NCBI RefSeq assembly: GCF_040581485.1
Contig: NC_090134.1
Coordinates: forward strand, 3,472,001 to 3,536,000
Reading direction: 5' to 3'
Length of the DNA: 64,000 nucleotides
Source of the DNA: Linepithema humile
Taxonomy: Eukaryota; Arthropoda; Insecta; Hymenoptera; Formicidae
Shown: positions 15,501 to 26,448 of the stretch, in pieces
How positions within the stretch are numbered: the first letter of the stretch is position 1
Layout of the letters: the number at the start of each line of letters is the position of its first letter
Notes under the pieces: model-generated
What the model saw: only the letters and a program-made list of their open reading frames with translations
Databases searched by the model: none
Told to the model about the DNA's origin: nothing
Program-made: the position numbers and the translations under genes

Positions 15501-18500
15501 ATAACGTCATAGATTCCCGTCTCGTCGTAAACGCTCGGGCGGAACAAAACGCGATGAATTACGCAAATAGATATTCACGATGCAAAATTCGCCGAACTTT
15601 ATGTGGGACGACAGAATCACCGCTCATTCCTGTTTTCATCATTCTTTGTATTATGTTGACTGACTTCTTATAATTGTCGCAACAATTTTAATCTTTATAA
15701 CTTTTATATATTACCAATAAAAAGCAAAATATTTTATTGGCTTCTAAAATAAAAATTATAATATTATCCTCTGTCTCTCAAAAGTTTCTGCCAAACTGTA
15801 ACATTTTAATGTAATACTTTTTTGCTAAAGAAATTGCTAAATAAATGTTTGATATCAAGAAATATAATTTACATAGTAAGTGCAAAATAATCTGTCATTT
15901 TCAATTCTAAAAAATGTAATATTTTTAAGATTAAGCGACAAAAAAGCGAAAGTTGTTTATATCTCTAAAAAAATTTAAGAAAATCCGCTTATTTGAGAAA
16001 GAAAAATTTGTGATGTTAAACTTTGTATCTTTGTTATTACTTTTACAGAGAATCTAGATATGAAGAAGTGTAAATATAATAAATCTGATCATAATTATAT
16101 TATTCTACATAGTTTATAGATTTATAATGTTCTATAAAATTTCGTACTTAATTGTATTTTTAAAGCAAATTTATAAAATGCAAAAAAAAAATTACGAAAT
16201 AAAATGAAGTGTCTTTTCACAATAATTTCAAGAGAAGAACAACACTAAATTCCTTTGATCTTAGATTCTCGCAAAGCCCCCGTTCATGTTGGGTACTGAT
16301 GCAAAACAGCCGTATTTCCGTTTTGCCAATCAGTTTTGACCGCTTCGTCCTTTGATAATCTACGATTGATCAATAGGCCAAAAGATAGCAATAATCCGGA
16401 ATTTTTGGCACGGCATACATATTACAATATAAAATACAGTATATTGATGTGTCACGCTCCACGAATTAAATGCATATTTCAATAATTGCAATTGTTAACA
16501 GATTTTATGCAATATACGCGTTCTCGTGCATTAGTAAATGTGCGAGATTAATATCCAGAATTTAATTAACATAATAAAAGGAATATTGCGGAAATGCGAA
16601 AATAATATAAATGCATGTGAGAGAGACTGCAAAATTAATTCGTGTTACAAAAAAAAAGAAACAATACGTATGCATGTATTATCATGCTGTATCTGAACTT
16701 ATTATTCTTTAATTATAATATTATATTGTAGCAAATTTACTAACAGATTTTAGATTTTAATCAATTTGAGATTACTTTTCGTTTAACAAAAATATTGTGA
16801 AATGTTATAGTTCATTAAAACTTTTTTATCATTATAAAGTTGCTAAAAATTATTTAAAAATTATTGTGTATAAATAATATAATTATGTCATCTACTGTAA
16901 CTCTTAAAATTCAGAGTTCTAGAAGTCGTTTATTTTTTATCATTAATTATTTCAATAAAACCTACAATATTTTTTTTCTTTTTCTTAAAAAAAAATAAAA
17001 ATTAATTAAAAAATATGATATTGAAAAATAATACAAAAGAAACAATATATTTTAAATATAATGTTACATATTAAAATAGTTATTTTTTCTCAAATTTCTT
17101 TCCTACTTTATTTAGAATTATAAATTGTCTCTCTTTTTCTACACATTTTTTATGATTTTTTATTAAAACAATTCTTATATGTGCATAAATAAATTAATTT
17201 AATAAAATAATATTAATTTTCCCATTTTACTAATGTAAAAAATATAAAAAAATGACAATATATAATCAAAAAAATATTTTTTCACCAATAAATTAATAAT
17301 TGTAAATACTCAAAAAAATATTTTTTAGCAGTAACATTTTTCATTATTAATAAAACATTTTCTGTTTTATAGTAATTGCTAAATATATTATACTTCCATA
17401 CCAAATTATTATCATTCAAATATATATTATATTTCGCCGAAATTTATTTGCCAAAAGTATATCATATGCAAATAAATTATCTATATTTTCTAACCTTATC
17501 GACAATGTTGATAAATATTAAATGTAGATAAGTTATCTACATTTCTGTCAACTTACCAACAATGTTCATTACCGACAAGCAATTCATACGCTATTTGCAT
17601 TTGTGATACTGTAATTTTCGCAAATTTCTTTACAGTCGTCATCTTTAGATCAATAAATTTTATACTCATTTTAACATAGAATTCAAATAACATATTATTT
17701 TTTGTCTTATCTTTTATTGCCACCTTACAACATCACAAATATCATAGCATTCAAATAAATTCAATTAAAAGAAAGCAAAATTGAGTAGCACTCACCAAGT
17801 AATTCACACGATGAATACCGCCTCAAGCAACCGTAAAATGCTGGAGAAAACTCACCGCCCCCCATAGAATTCCACTCGATTGCCGTTATCGATCCGTGTT
17901 GTAAATAAAGAAACTTTCGACTTACGCGCTTGAAAGAATCAACCGGCGCGTTGTGCGCGTGCGGTTGAAAATAGACGCGACGATACTTCGCAATAACCAC
18001 CAACTATTTTCGAACGACGATCACTCGGCACTCCCGGACGACGGAATCGTGACTCCGCACATACGTCGCGACTAAAGAAGCGCCTGTACGACGTTAGGCT
18101 GCTTCTTTTCATTGTCGATACGCTACGAGACTCTTCAAATCGAGTCAGTACGCGACGTGAGTTCAATTGACGTGAGAGAAACTGACTCGTGCGAATATAC
18201 AGACAAACAATTCAAAGCGTTTCGTTTACGATACAACGTGCTCAACAATAATAACTTTGTGCAAAGAGATACATTCGATACATGGCGAGATGTTTTACAC
18301 AACACTTTGAGTCGCGCGACGCAAATTCAATCCAGACTGTTCCAAACGGCCATTACGTATGAATTCATCATCGTGAAAACGTAACAAATATCAGACAATT
18401 ACCAACAATTTCGCGCGAAAAGAAATACATTCAGCTTATTTGAGAAGACCAATCATCATACGCAAGCGTGCGCGCCACATTTGAAAGTACGAAATATTCA

Positions 18501-19030
18501 ATTTCTTATTTATTTCTTTCTCTGTATCGTTAACAATATCTGTTCATTACTTTTTTATAAATATGCGCAAATAAAATTCTTTTTTATTTTTCTTTCATTA
18601 TTTATTAAATGTCAAGAGAGTACGTTAAGTAAAAATAACCTATTTTATAAAGCAAATAAAACTCAAAATAATTCTAACCAATATAGTCTTTTAAAATTAT
18701 TCTTCTATATTTCATATTTTATTTTAGAATATATTTTAATGTTTTAATTTACAAAGCATAAATAATCCATCCCAACATTTTACACACGCTTCTCGTTAAT
18801 GCCGCTTTAGAAGCAATTAGAACGTAAAGTATCTATGAAAAATTTCTTGTGAGATCGCGGTGTCATGCGTAATGGAAAGTAATCGATAATATCCGTTATA
18901 AGGGTAAGCGCCGAACACTAGTGAACAGTTGATCAGCGCAGCGCCGTGTAGCGGCTGTCAAAATCTGTCCCTATTCGGCAGAACAAGGTTATGCATTGTC
19001 GGTGCTCATAAGTTTGCATTATTTTCAGTC
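6501..19030. other. Gene-poor region before the reticulocalbin gene
   Basis: No coding exon can be supported. Open frames such as 13813-14244 (-) and 14834-15262 (+) show no recognisable domain and overlap CpG-rich islands (roughly 7650-7950, 8640-8880, 12300-12560, 13740-14120, 14390-14600, 14980-15260). Between the islands the DNA is very AT-rich, notably 16000-17700. No tRNA, rRNA or array-like repeat was seen. The alternation of islands and AT-rich DNA would fit regulatory DNA or a large intron, but this is inference only. Confidence 0.55.
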
Positions 19031-19031
19031 T
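19026..19031 (+). promoter_or_regulatory. Possible initiator of the reticulocalbin gene
   Basis: The sequence TCAGTC matches the arthropod initiator consensus (TCAGT-like) and lies about 30 bases upstream of the start codon. No TATA box is obvious 30 bases before it. The assignment rests on a short motif only. Confidence 0.25.
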
Positions 19032-19056
19032 TTCAGCCACACTCGAAATTCGTGCA

Positions 19057-20745
19057 ATGGCTGTCCGAACACACGTAGTTCTGTTCATCATTGCTTTCGC
19101 CGCTTCGCTACCGGTTTCTCAAGCCGCCTCTGCTCATATCCACACACATCAACACAGTAAGATTGAAAACAATGAAAGGATGCAGGATGGAGCATTCAGC
19201 CCTCGTGACGCTGACCACTACGTGGAAGGAGAACATCATCAAGAATTTGATCATGAAGCTATCCTAGGTATGAAGGGATAACAAGATATAGCAAATTTTT
19301 AAAAATATTTTTTTAAATATTTTAAACTTCTCTCGATACGTATACTTCTTGTACATTTCTTGTACATTTCTTTATTCTTGTAAATATTCTCTTTTGGGGA
19401 GAATTTTCCTCATATCTTATAACATGATTACATTTATCTTAGTTTCATATTTATAAATAATTAAAACTTTAATTATTTTATTCCATATTTATCTTTCTGT
19501 CTTATTGGAACTTTATTCATCTTTCAATTGTTATATCTAATTTACTAAATTTTTTATCTTAATAATATTTTTTATATAAAGGAAGCGTAAAAGAAGCAGA
19601 AGAATTTGACAAACTTCCAATAGAAGAATCCAAAAGAAGATTAGGGGTTTTATTGACCAAGATGGATTTGAACAATGACAAATATATAGAAAGGAATGAG
19701 CTAAAAGCTTGGATCTTGCGTTCATTTAGGTACGTGACTGTTGTAATCTATAAATATCTTTGTTATGCACTTGTTTGCAATGGAAGGGATACTACATCAA
19801 TTAAATTTTGCATACAGCATGCTGTCTGCAGAGGAATCTCAAGACCGCTTAGAAGATGCTGATATAGACGAAGATAGCAAAGTGACTTGGGATGAAGTCC
19901 TGCAAGATACATATGGCAGTGATCCTGAAGATCTAGCTCTTGATGACAACTTGGTTCAAAACGACAAACAAACATTTGATGCTGCCGATTTAAATAAAGA
20001 TGGTTATTTAGATACAGACGAGTTCAAAGCTTACACTCATCCTGAGGAGACACCCAGAATGTTTCCACTTTTGTTAAAACAAGCTTTGGAAGACAAAGAT
20101 ACAGATAGAGATGGACACATTAGTTTCCAAGAGTTCATTGGTGACAGAGCTAGGTCAAAAGATAAAGAATGGTTACTGTCAGAGAAGGAGAAATTTGACT
20201 ATGAACATGACAAAAATGGAGATGGTAGACTTGATTCAGATGAAATTCTTTCTTGGCTTGTACCAAGTAATGAGTAAGTATGCTAGATTACATGCAATGT
20301 TATAAAATCTAATGCAATATAAATTATCTTTAAATTTTAGATTAGAAGTTCTCATTATCTCAAATAATCTTTCATTGTAAATTTAAAGAAATTTGTAATG
20401 TTAAAAAAATTTTCTATTAGTATTTGTGCTTATTTTGTAATAATATAAGCTTTACTGAAATTTCATAATAACAATGTGCCAAGAATTTAAATCAATTTTG
20501 TATTATAAATTTTACTTTGTTCGTATTTTTGATATTGCTGTTATTTCATATATTTTATGAATGTTTATTTCAGAGAAATAGCAAGTGATGAAGTAGATCA
20601 CTTATTTGCGAGTTCCGATGACGACCATGATAACAGATTATCATTCAATGAGATTTTGGATCATCACGATATTTTTGTAGGTAGCGAAGCTACAGATTAT
20701 GGTGATCATTTACAAGACATTGAGCGTTTCAGTGACGAACTCTGA
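19057..20745 (+). CDS. RCN2: Reticulocalbin-2-like ER calcium-binding protein (CREC family)
   Basis: Four exons join in phase: 19057-19267, 19582-19729, 19818-20273 and 20574-20745, giving 328 residues, the usual CREC length. The protein opens with a signal peptide (hydrophobic run, probable cleavage after SQA) and a His-rich stretch. Six EF-hand loops follow; the clearest calcium loops begin DLNNDKY, DLNKDGY, DTDRDGH and DKNGDGR, while loop 2 (DIDEDSK) and loop 6 (DDDHDNR) are more divergent. The tail carries the SEATDYG motif typical of RCN2 (ERC-55) and ends in SDEL, a KDEL-type ER retention signal. Known family role: low-affinity calcium binding and chaperone-like work in the secretory pathway lumen. 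The start was chosen because it leads directly into the signal peptide and lies about 30 bases after a TCAGTC initiator-like site at 19026. Calumenin is the nearest alternative name; the tail favours RCN2. Confidence 0.93.
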
Positions 20746-22762
20746 GAATCATTGGCCGAGCTCGTGATAATATATGTTTCATAATGTTCACCAAAGTTTT
20801 GCGTGACTGAAAGTATTATTAATACACTACTCAAAACAATAATGGAGCCAAAGTTTCTTCAAAGAACTTTAAATTGATAAAACAAAAAATGGATCCAATT
20901 TGTGTGCTTAAGCGACTAAAATATTGTGTTCCAAATGTTTTAACATGTGCTGAGATTATTATTAAGAGAAATATTCACAATCAAAAATTTATTATATTAT
21001 ATATCTATTGAAAAAATTATTCCATTCATTGTTTTAAGCAGTATATTTTTCAATGCACTCCTTTTTCAGCTTTTATCTATTTTAGTCTATTTATATAATC
21101 TTAACGACAAATTTGTATTAAGATGCAAAAGATTAATGAGATTTGCACATTCATATAAATAGTTACATTCACCTATATACATTCATATGTATGCATTCAC
21201 AATAATTTTCAAAGTGTTGCGCTACACAAAATATTGTCTTCCAATTTTTACCAAACATGAGTGCCATAATAAAAAACGGAGAAAGAAAATAGATTAGAAC
21301 AAAAATCATATTTCTCATTGCAAGTGTGAATAGAGTCATTAAGTTTAATTGCTATAGGTGTCATTATTAAATTGTAAATATTATTGTATGCATATTGCAT
21401 ATAAAGCACAATTTTCTTGAGTTTATAAGATAATTTTTGTAGTTGATATTAAACAACTTGTATTTCTTTTATGATTGCATAAATTATTTATAGAAAATAA
21501 ATCTTCAACAAATAATGTGCAAGTGATTTTTAATAAATTATTTTAATAATTCTAGGTGCTTTTTTTGTTAAATTTTTAATAGCATATGATATATTTTTTT
21601 ATTGATAATATTTGTTTAATGATTATGTTTTAATTCCATGTCAATGTCATGTTATGTCAGTTTATTTTGAAAGAATTATTTCTATAAAATTTATATGTAT
21701 TTAAAAAAATTAAATATATATGTATATGATTATAATTGTGAATGTTATGGCAATTATGTACATATCTAAATAACGACCAAAATAATTACACAAGTAGAAT
21801 GAAGGTACTCACCGATTATTACATCTCATTGTCAGCTATATCTCAGACTATACCTAAAAAAAATTAAATACATATATTAGTTATTATATATTACTATTAC
21901 TATATTTTATAGAGCATTATATTTATCATTTAATTAATTCTATCTTGGTTGAAAGATAAATATATGCAATAAATTGCATAAATAATTATTCAATAATTTT
22001 AATAAATAAATGGTAAGTGTCTTAATAAATATTTTTGAACATCTGAATAGATATTTAATAAGTACAAACTGCAATTTGTTATCACAATTATATATATATA
22101 TATTTAAATAATGAACAAATAATTGTATATTTACCAGCTAAAGTATTTATAGTTTGCATCAGCTCGATTGGAGAATCTGAGGAAACTTTATCGGTGAATA
22201 TTCGCACTTAATTATACGCACAACCTAACAAAAATACAACTACACACTTCATTCTTTTTGTGAAAATCACGAATTCATGTCGCGAATTTGCGGTATACGA
22301 AATGCAAGAAAAAATACTTTGTATCAACATATCCGTATTCATCCGAGTATGAACTCGATACACGATTAACGAACTACAATTAGCGAAACGCCGTTAATCG
22401 CGAATACGTACAACAAATAACACATTCTTAGAATCGCCCGTCACTTTAATCGACACTCCCAATAAAAATTCGTCATTGTTATGCTTTAATACATATGAAA
22501 ACATACGGATAATTTTCGTAGAAGATTCGCGCTTCGTGTTCTGAACTGTTGTATAAAAAAACTGTCATGGCGCCGCGAAAGTGGCGCGTTGAAATAGGTT
22601 TGTTCAATATTAAGTCTGTTTTTGTAACTTTTTCTCTTTCTTTCTTCCATTCTTAGGCTGCATTTTAATTATTCACTATCAGTTTTAAAAATTTATATAA
22701 TATATGCGTTTATTTACATAACGCATACATTTTTTATACGACATTTAATATTTTTAGTACTG
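20746..22762. other. RCN2 3' region and intergenic DNA
   Basis: This stretch follows the RCN2 stop codon and is very AT-rich. Several AATAAA signals occur, one at 21496-21501, so the RCN2 3' UTR may run several hundred bases. Between 21813 and 22200 the minus strand shows two exon-like segments with consensus splice sites (listed separately). A short GC-rich patch around 22565-22595 may belong to a promoter. No coding region is supported. Confidence 0.5.
21813..22200 (-). ncRNA. Candidate spliced minus-strand transcript
   Basis: On the minus strand a segment ending at 22135 is followed by a good donor (G then GTAAAT). A 41-base segment, 21853 down to 21813, is bounded by an acceptor with a T-rich tract and a strong donor (GTGAGTACC). 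Joining the two gives a short open frame beginning MQTINTLAG that meets a stop after two more residues, so the transcript, if real, is non-coding or encodes a micropeptide. The upstream extension and any exon below 21813 were not identified. This could equally be chance splice-like sequence in AT-rich DNA. Confidence 0.2.
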
Positions 22763-22947
22763 TAAGGCCGAATTCTCCCTGAGCGCGTCACGCGCGGCGT
22801 CATCCGTCGCGTCACAAATTAACCAATCAAAACATCCCATTTTATTCGCGCGGCAAATGATGCAATAAAATGGGATGTTTTGATTGGTTAATTCGTGACG
22901 CGGCGGATAACGCAACGCGTGACGCGCTCAGTAGGAATTCGGTCTTA
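22763..22947. mobile_element. Foldback MITE-like element A
   Basis: The 185-base segment is almost a single hairpin. The outer 32 bases begin TAAGGCCGAATTC and the reverse complement of the other end begins TAAGACCGAATTC; the two arms agree at about 28 of 32 positions. The inner arms also pair: a block containing TGGTTAATT and a block ending CATCCCATTTTAT recur in inverted form. There is no coding capacity, so it resembles a non-autonomous DNA transposon. No clear target-site duplication is visible, and the superfamily is unknown. Confidence 0.8.
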
Positions 22948-23094
22948 GGTTCTATCCAGACAAACTTGCATAATCGCATAAACATATGCATAAGAAAATT
23001 GGATTGGTCCATTTCCTTATGCATTTTCTCATGAACCAATCCATTTGCTTATGCATAAGCATATGCACCTATGCAAAGTTGTCTGGATAGACCC
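22948..23094. mobile_element. Foldback MITE-like element B
   Basis: A second inverted repeat abuts element A. Its left end reads GGTTCTATCCAGACAAACTT and the reverse complement of its right end reads GGGTCTATCCAGACAACTTT; inner arms with TGCATAAG and TGGATTGGT also pair. It is flanked by TTA on both sides (22945-22947 and 23095-23097), which may be a 3-base target duplication. It has no coding capacity. The ends differ from element A, so it is probably a different family inserted next to it. Confidence 0.75.
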
Positions 23095-23284
23095 TTAATA
23101 AACTTCGGACTATCTCACAAACAAAGCTTAATGCAATAGAACAGGATGTCCAACCTATCCAGTGCAAACACCATAATAATAATAATGCAGAAAATACAAG
23201 AAGACGCTATTGTTCACTTGTTTAGTACACGAGAGGAAACAATTTTGTTTTAAAAAAGTTAATTGTGATATTTGATAAAATAAG

Positions 23285-24600
23285 ATGCCGTACGCTAATC
23301 AGCCATCCGTTCATATCTCAGATTTAACTGAGGAAAATGTTAAATTTCAAGTCGAAGATACGGAATTAAGGTGAGTTAAGGTTAATAAAATCAAGATTAA
23401 TTCAAGAAAATTTCGATTAGTTTATAATTAATGTTTTTTTTCAGTGTTGCAAATAGTATGAGGCGTGTCTTTATCGCTGAAACTCCGACTATGGCCATCG
23501 ATTGGATACAACTGGAAGCCAATTCTACTGTTTTAAGCGATGAATTCTTAGCACACAGGATTGGAATGATACCTTTGATCAGTGATGATGTATGTAAAAT
23601 ATATTTGATACCTATTTCTTTATACAATATTTTTTTATTAAAACTTAAAATAGTTTTTTATAATATGGAAAGATGAATAATGTTTGTGGCATGTTTAATT
23701 GAAGAAGAAAACATTTTACTAAATTAAATATCAACAATATCATCAATGGAATTATTGAATATTAAATATCATCAATGGAAATTAGTAACAAAGTTTTTAA
23801 TTATGAAGTTATAAGGCAATAAGGTATCTTTATTCAAATAAAGAAATATTTTCTTGTTTAGGTGGTTGACAGAATACAGTATACAAGAGATTGTCAATGC
23901 ATGGATTTTTGTCCAGAATGTAGTGTAGAATTTACTTTAGATGTTAAATGTATCGAAGATCAAACCAGGCATGTAACCACTGCGGATTTTAAATCAAGTG
24001 ATCCTAGAGTATTGCCTGTTACTTCTAGACATCGGGAAGATGATGCAAGCGAATATGGAGAGACAGATGGTTTGTATTTTATTTTATATAATATGTATAG
24101 TTATTTTAAATGAAAAATATAACAATTTTACAAAATTCTTTAGAGATATTGATAGTAAAGCTAAGAAAAGGACAAGAATTAAAACTTAGAGCATATGCAA
24201 AGAAAGGTTTTGGAAAGGAACATGCAAAATGGAATCCAACTGCAGGTGTAAGTTTTGAATATGATCCAGATAATTCTATGAGGCATACTTTATTTCCTAA
24301 ACCAGATGAATGGCCCAAGTCAGAATATAGTGAATTAGAAGAGGATCAATGTGAGTATAATATTTATCTACAATTTTTTTTTAATTACTAGTTTATTATA
24401 CACATCATGTTTTAGATGAAGCACCATTTAATTGGGAAGCCAAACCAAATAAGTATTATTTTAATGTGGAAAGCAGTGGCGCCTTAAAACCTGAAAATAT
24501 TGTCATGATGGGAATTGCAGCATTGAAAAATAAATTGTCGAATTTGCAGACACAATTGAGCCATGAAGTCCAAAGCGATGCATTAAGCATTCATCATTAG
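23285..24600 (+). CDS. POLR2C: DNA-directed RNA polymerase II subunit RPB3
   Basis: Five exons join in phase: 23285-23370, 23445-23589, 23862-24069, 24144-24350 and 24416-24600, giving 276 residues against 275 in human RPB3. The protein forms the alpha-like assembly platform of RNA polymerase II with RPB11. The N-terminal part carries the alpha-type dimerisation motif around SVANSMRRVFIAETPT and the block FLAHRIGMIPL. A zinc loop C-x-C-x3-C-x2-C is visible at residues 88, 90, 94 and 97. The C-terminal part contains YAKKGFGKEHAKW, KYYFNVESSGALKPE and a final helix KNKLSNLQTQL, all typical of the family. The start codon opens directly into the conserved MPYANQPSV segment. It lies about 190 bases downstream of the foldback elements. 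No frame damage was seen. Confidence 0.97.
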
Positions 24601-24652
24601 ATTTTAGTTTATATTTATATGTAAGATCAAATGTATCTTATGTATTTTATGA

Positions 24653-24658
24653 AATAAA
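24653..24658 (+). other. Polyadenylation signal of the RPB3 gene
   Basis: AATAAA occurs 53 bases after the RPB3 stop codon and is followed at once by an A-run and T-rich DNA. A short 3' UTR of this kind is normal for a housekeeping gene. Confidence 0.65.
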
Positions 24659-25470
24659 GCAAAAAAAAATTTTATATTTATATTGATTAATTCAAAGCTC
24701 GGCGTTAGTTGCACATTTCGGCTCGATTCTTGAGACGACGCCTCCCGCTCTTTCGCTAACGCGCGGCCGCTGGCGGCCGAGCCGCCGATAGCCTTGACTC
24801 AGGAGCGTCTGTGTAACAAATAGGCTGATGATGAGCGGGCACCTTTCGGAAAATAAAATTTTCTTTGTTATAAAAATAATATTTATTTTCACTAATTATA
24901 ATTAAATATCTTTATTACATTCATTATAATAATTTACCTAGACAATAATATATAATATTTAAAAAATAAAAATAATTAAAATAAATCAAATTATTAAAAA
25001 ATTTAACTTTTTAATAAAAATTGTATGGTTTTTTAATTAGAAATTAATAGCTTTTCACATTACCTCTGAGATACAATTGTGAACGCGTTTTTTAAAAAGT
25101 GGTTTCCCCAATAGGCGTATTTTATTAAAAAATAACAAAGATAATTTAATATCTATATAAATATGGCTAGGCAAAAAATTTTATATAGGGCTTAGATGAT
25201 ATTTTATATTTAAGATAACAAAAGAGAGAAACAAATGAAAAAATTAAATAAATCTACTCTTAAAAAAGGCATGAGAAGTCGATAGTCGAATGTATCGAAA
25301 TCTCGAAAGTATCGAAGTGTATTGTTGCAGTTTTATCGCGACGCTGATTGGTTATCTTGATTATTCTGGCAGTTTGATAGTTTAAGAGCAAAAGTTATTT
25401 TGGCGGTTATTTAAAATTAAAAAAATTTTTTTTAAATATTTAGATTTTATAATTATTAAATTATAATAAT

Positions 25471-25494
25471 AAGTGCGCGCGCGTAGCGCGCGCT
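25471..25494. repeat. Short GC palindrome
   Basis: Alternating GC arms around a central TA can pair to form a small hairpin (AAGTGCGCGCGCG and GCGCGCGCTT). It stands alone in very AT-rich DNA and can also be read as a Z-DNA-prone run. It may be a remnant of a mobile element. Confidence 0.6.
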
Positions 25495-25732
25495 TGTATT
25501 GTACTAGTTTAAAAAAATAGAAATAGTTAATTTATAAAACTTTTGTTGAATTTTTTTGGTCATTTGCATGATTTTATTAAGGACATCCACAGAAATAGAA
25601 GAACTAGTTCGCATCAAAGAGAATAATGATGTATTGCTCACAAAAGAACGTCTTTCCGTTTTTATTAATTTTATTTTACAGAAAGAGTATTTGCATAAAT
25701 ATGTACCGAAAGCATTTATTATCAATATTCGA

Positions 25733-25839
25733 ATTACTTTTATGGTAAATTAAATTTGGTAATTTAAATTTTAAAATATGAAGACAAAAAGAAATGTAAT
25801 TGAATTAAAGTACTAAAATTAATTTACCATAAAAATAAT
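25733..25839. repeat. Inverted repeat with 19-base arms
   Basis: The left arm is at 25733-25751 and the right arm, in reverse complement, at 25821-25839; they share TTTTATGGTAAATT and agree at 18 of 19 positions. The spacer is about 70 bases. It may be a small foldback element or an end of a larger degraded one. Confidence 0.55.
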
Positions 25840-26448
25840 CAGGGTATCGAAAGATCTTTCAATCCCTCCAGGCGGTTCTTCGAAATTCCTAAATTTTTGA
25901 AAATAATTTGGGGTGTTGGGGGTTATGGGTCGCCACCATTTTTCGTTTGAAACCGAGTACCTACGTCGATGTGTCTCGTTGAGACGGGAATGAGATTGAG
26001 ATTTGGAAATTTCAATTCATTAACCAAAGGGTATTACAAGTGTTGTCCATTTGAAAAATATATGAATTTGATACAATTGTAAAAAATTTTTAAACAGAAC
26101 GCTTTGCGCAGCACATTTACGCTGTTTTTCGGTGTGTGCGTATGGAGCTCGGAGCTCGAAATGGCATCACTGAATACAGCTAACATAAGTATAGCGTGGT
26201 ACAGCGGAAGTGTAGTGAAGCCAAAGTAAAGCATTGCTAATATAAACGAAATTTATACATCAAAGCGTGAAATATAAAATTACATCAAATCGTGATCATT
26301 ATAATTTTTCGCGCAATGTATTTTAATAAATATAATGACAAATATTGCTAATGCAATATACGAAATACATTCATAGTACATCGTATATTTCACTCATTTC
26401 TCAGTTGGGTTAACTTGGTATACGAATAAATGACTGATTTTATATAAA

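Larger units (their letters stand above)
24690..26448. other. RPB3-MRGBP intergenic region
   Basis: An isolated GC-rich patch at about 24695-24850 contains a self-complementary core around GCGGCCGCTGGCGGCCG. A GC palindrome sits at 25471-25494 and an inverted repeat with 19-base arms spans 25733-25839. The block 25840-26040 has a mixed composition that looks like an unidentified repeat but no coding frame. Several ATCGA-type motifs near 25270-25320 recall DRE promoter elements. No gene is supported. Confidence 0.5.
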
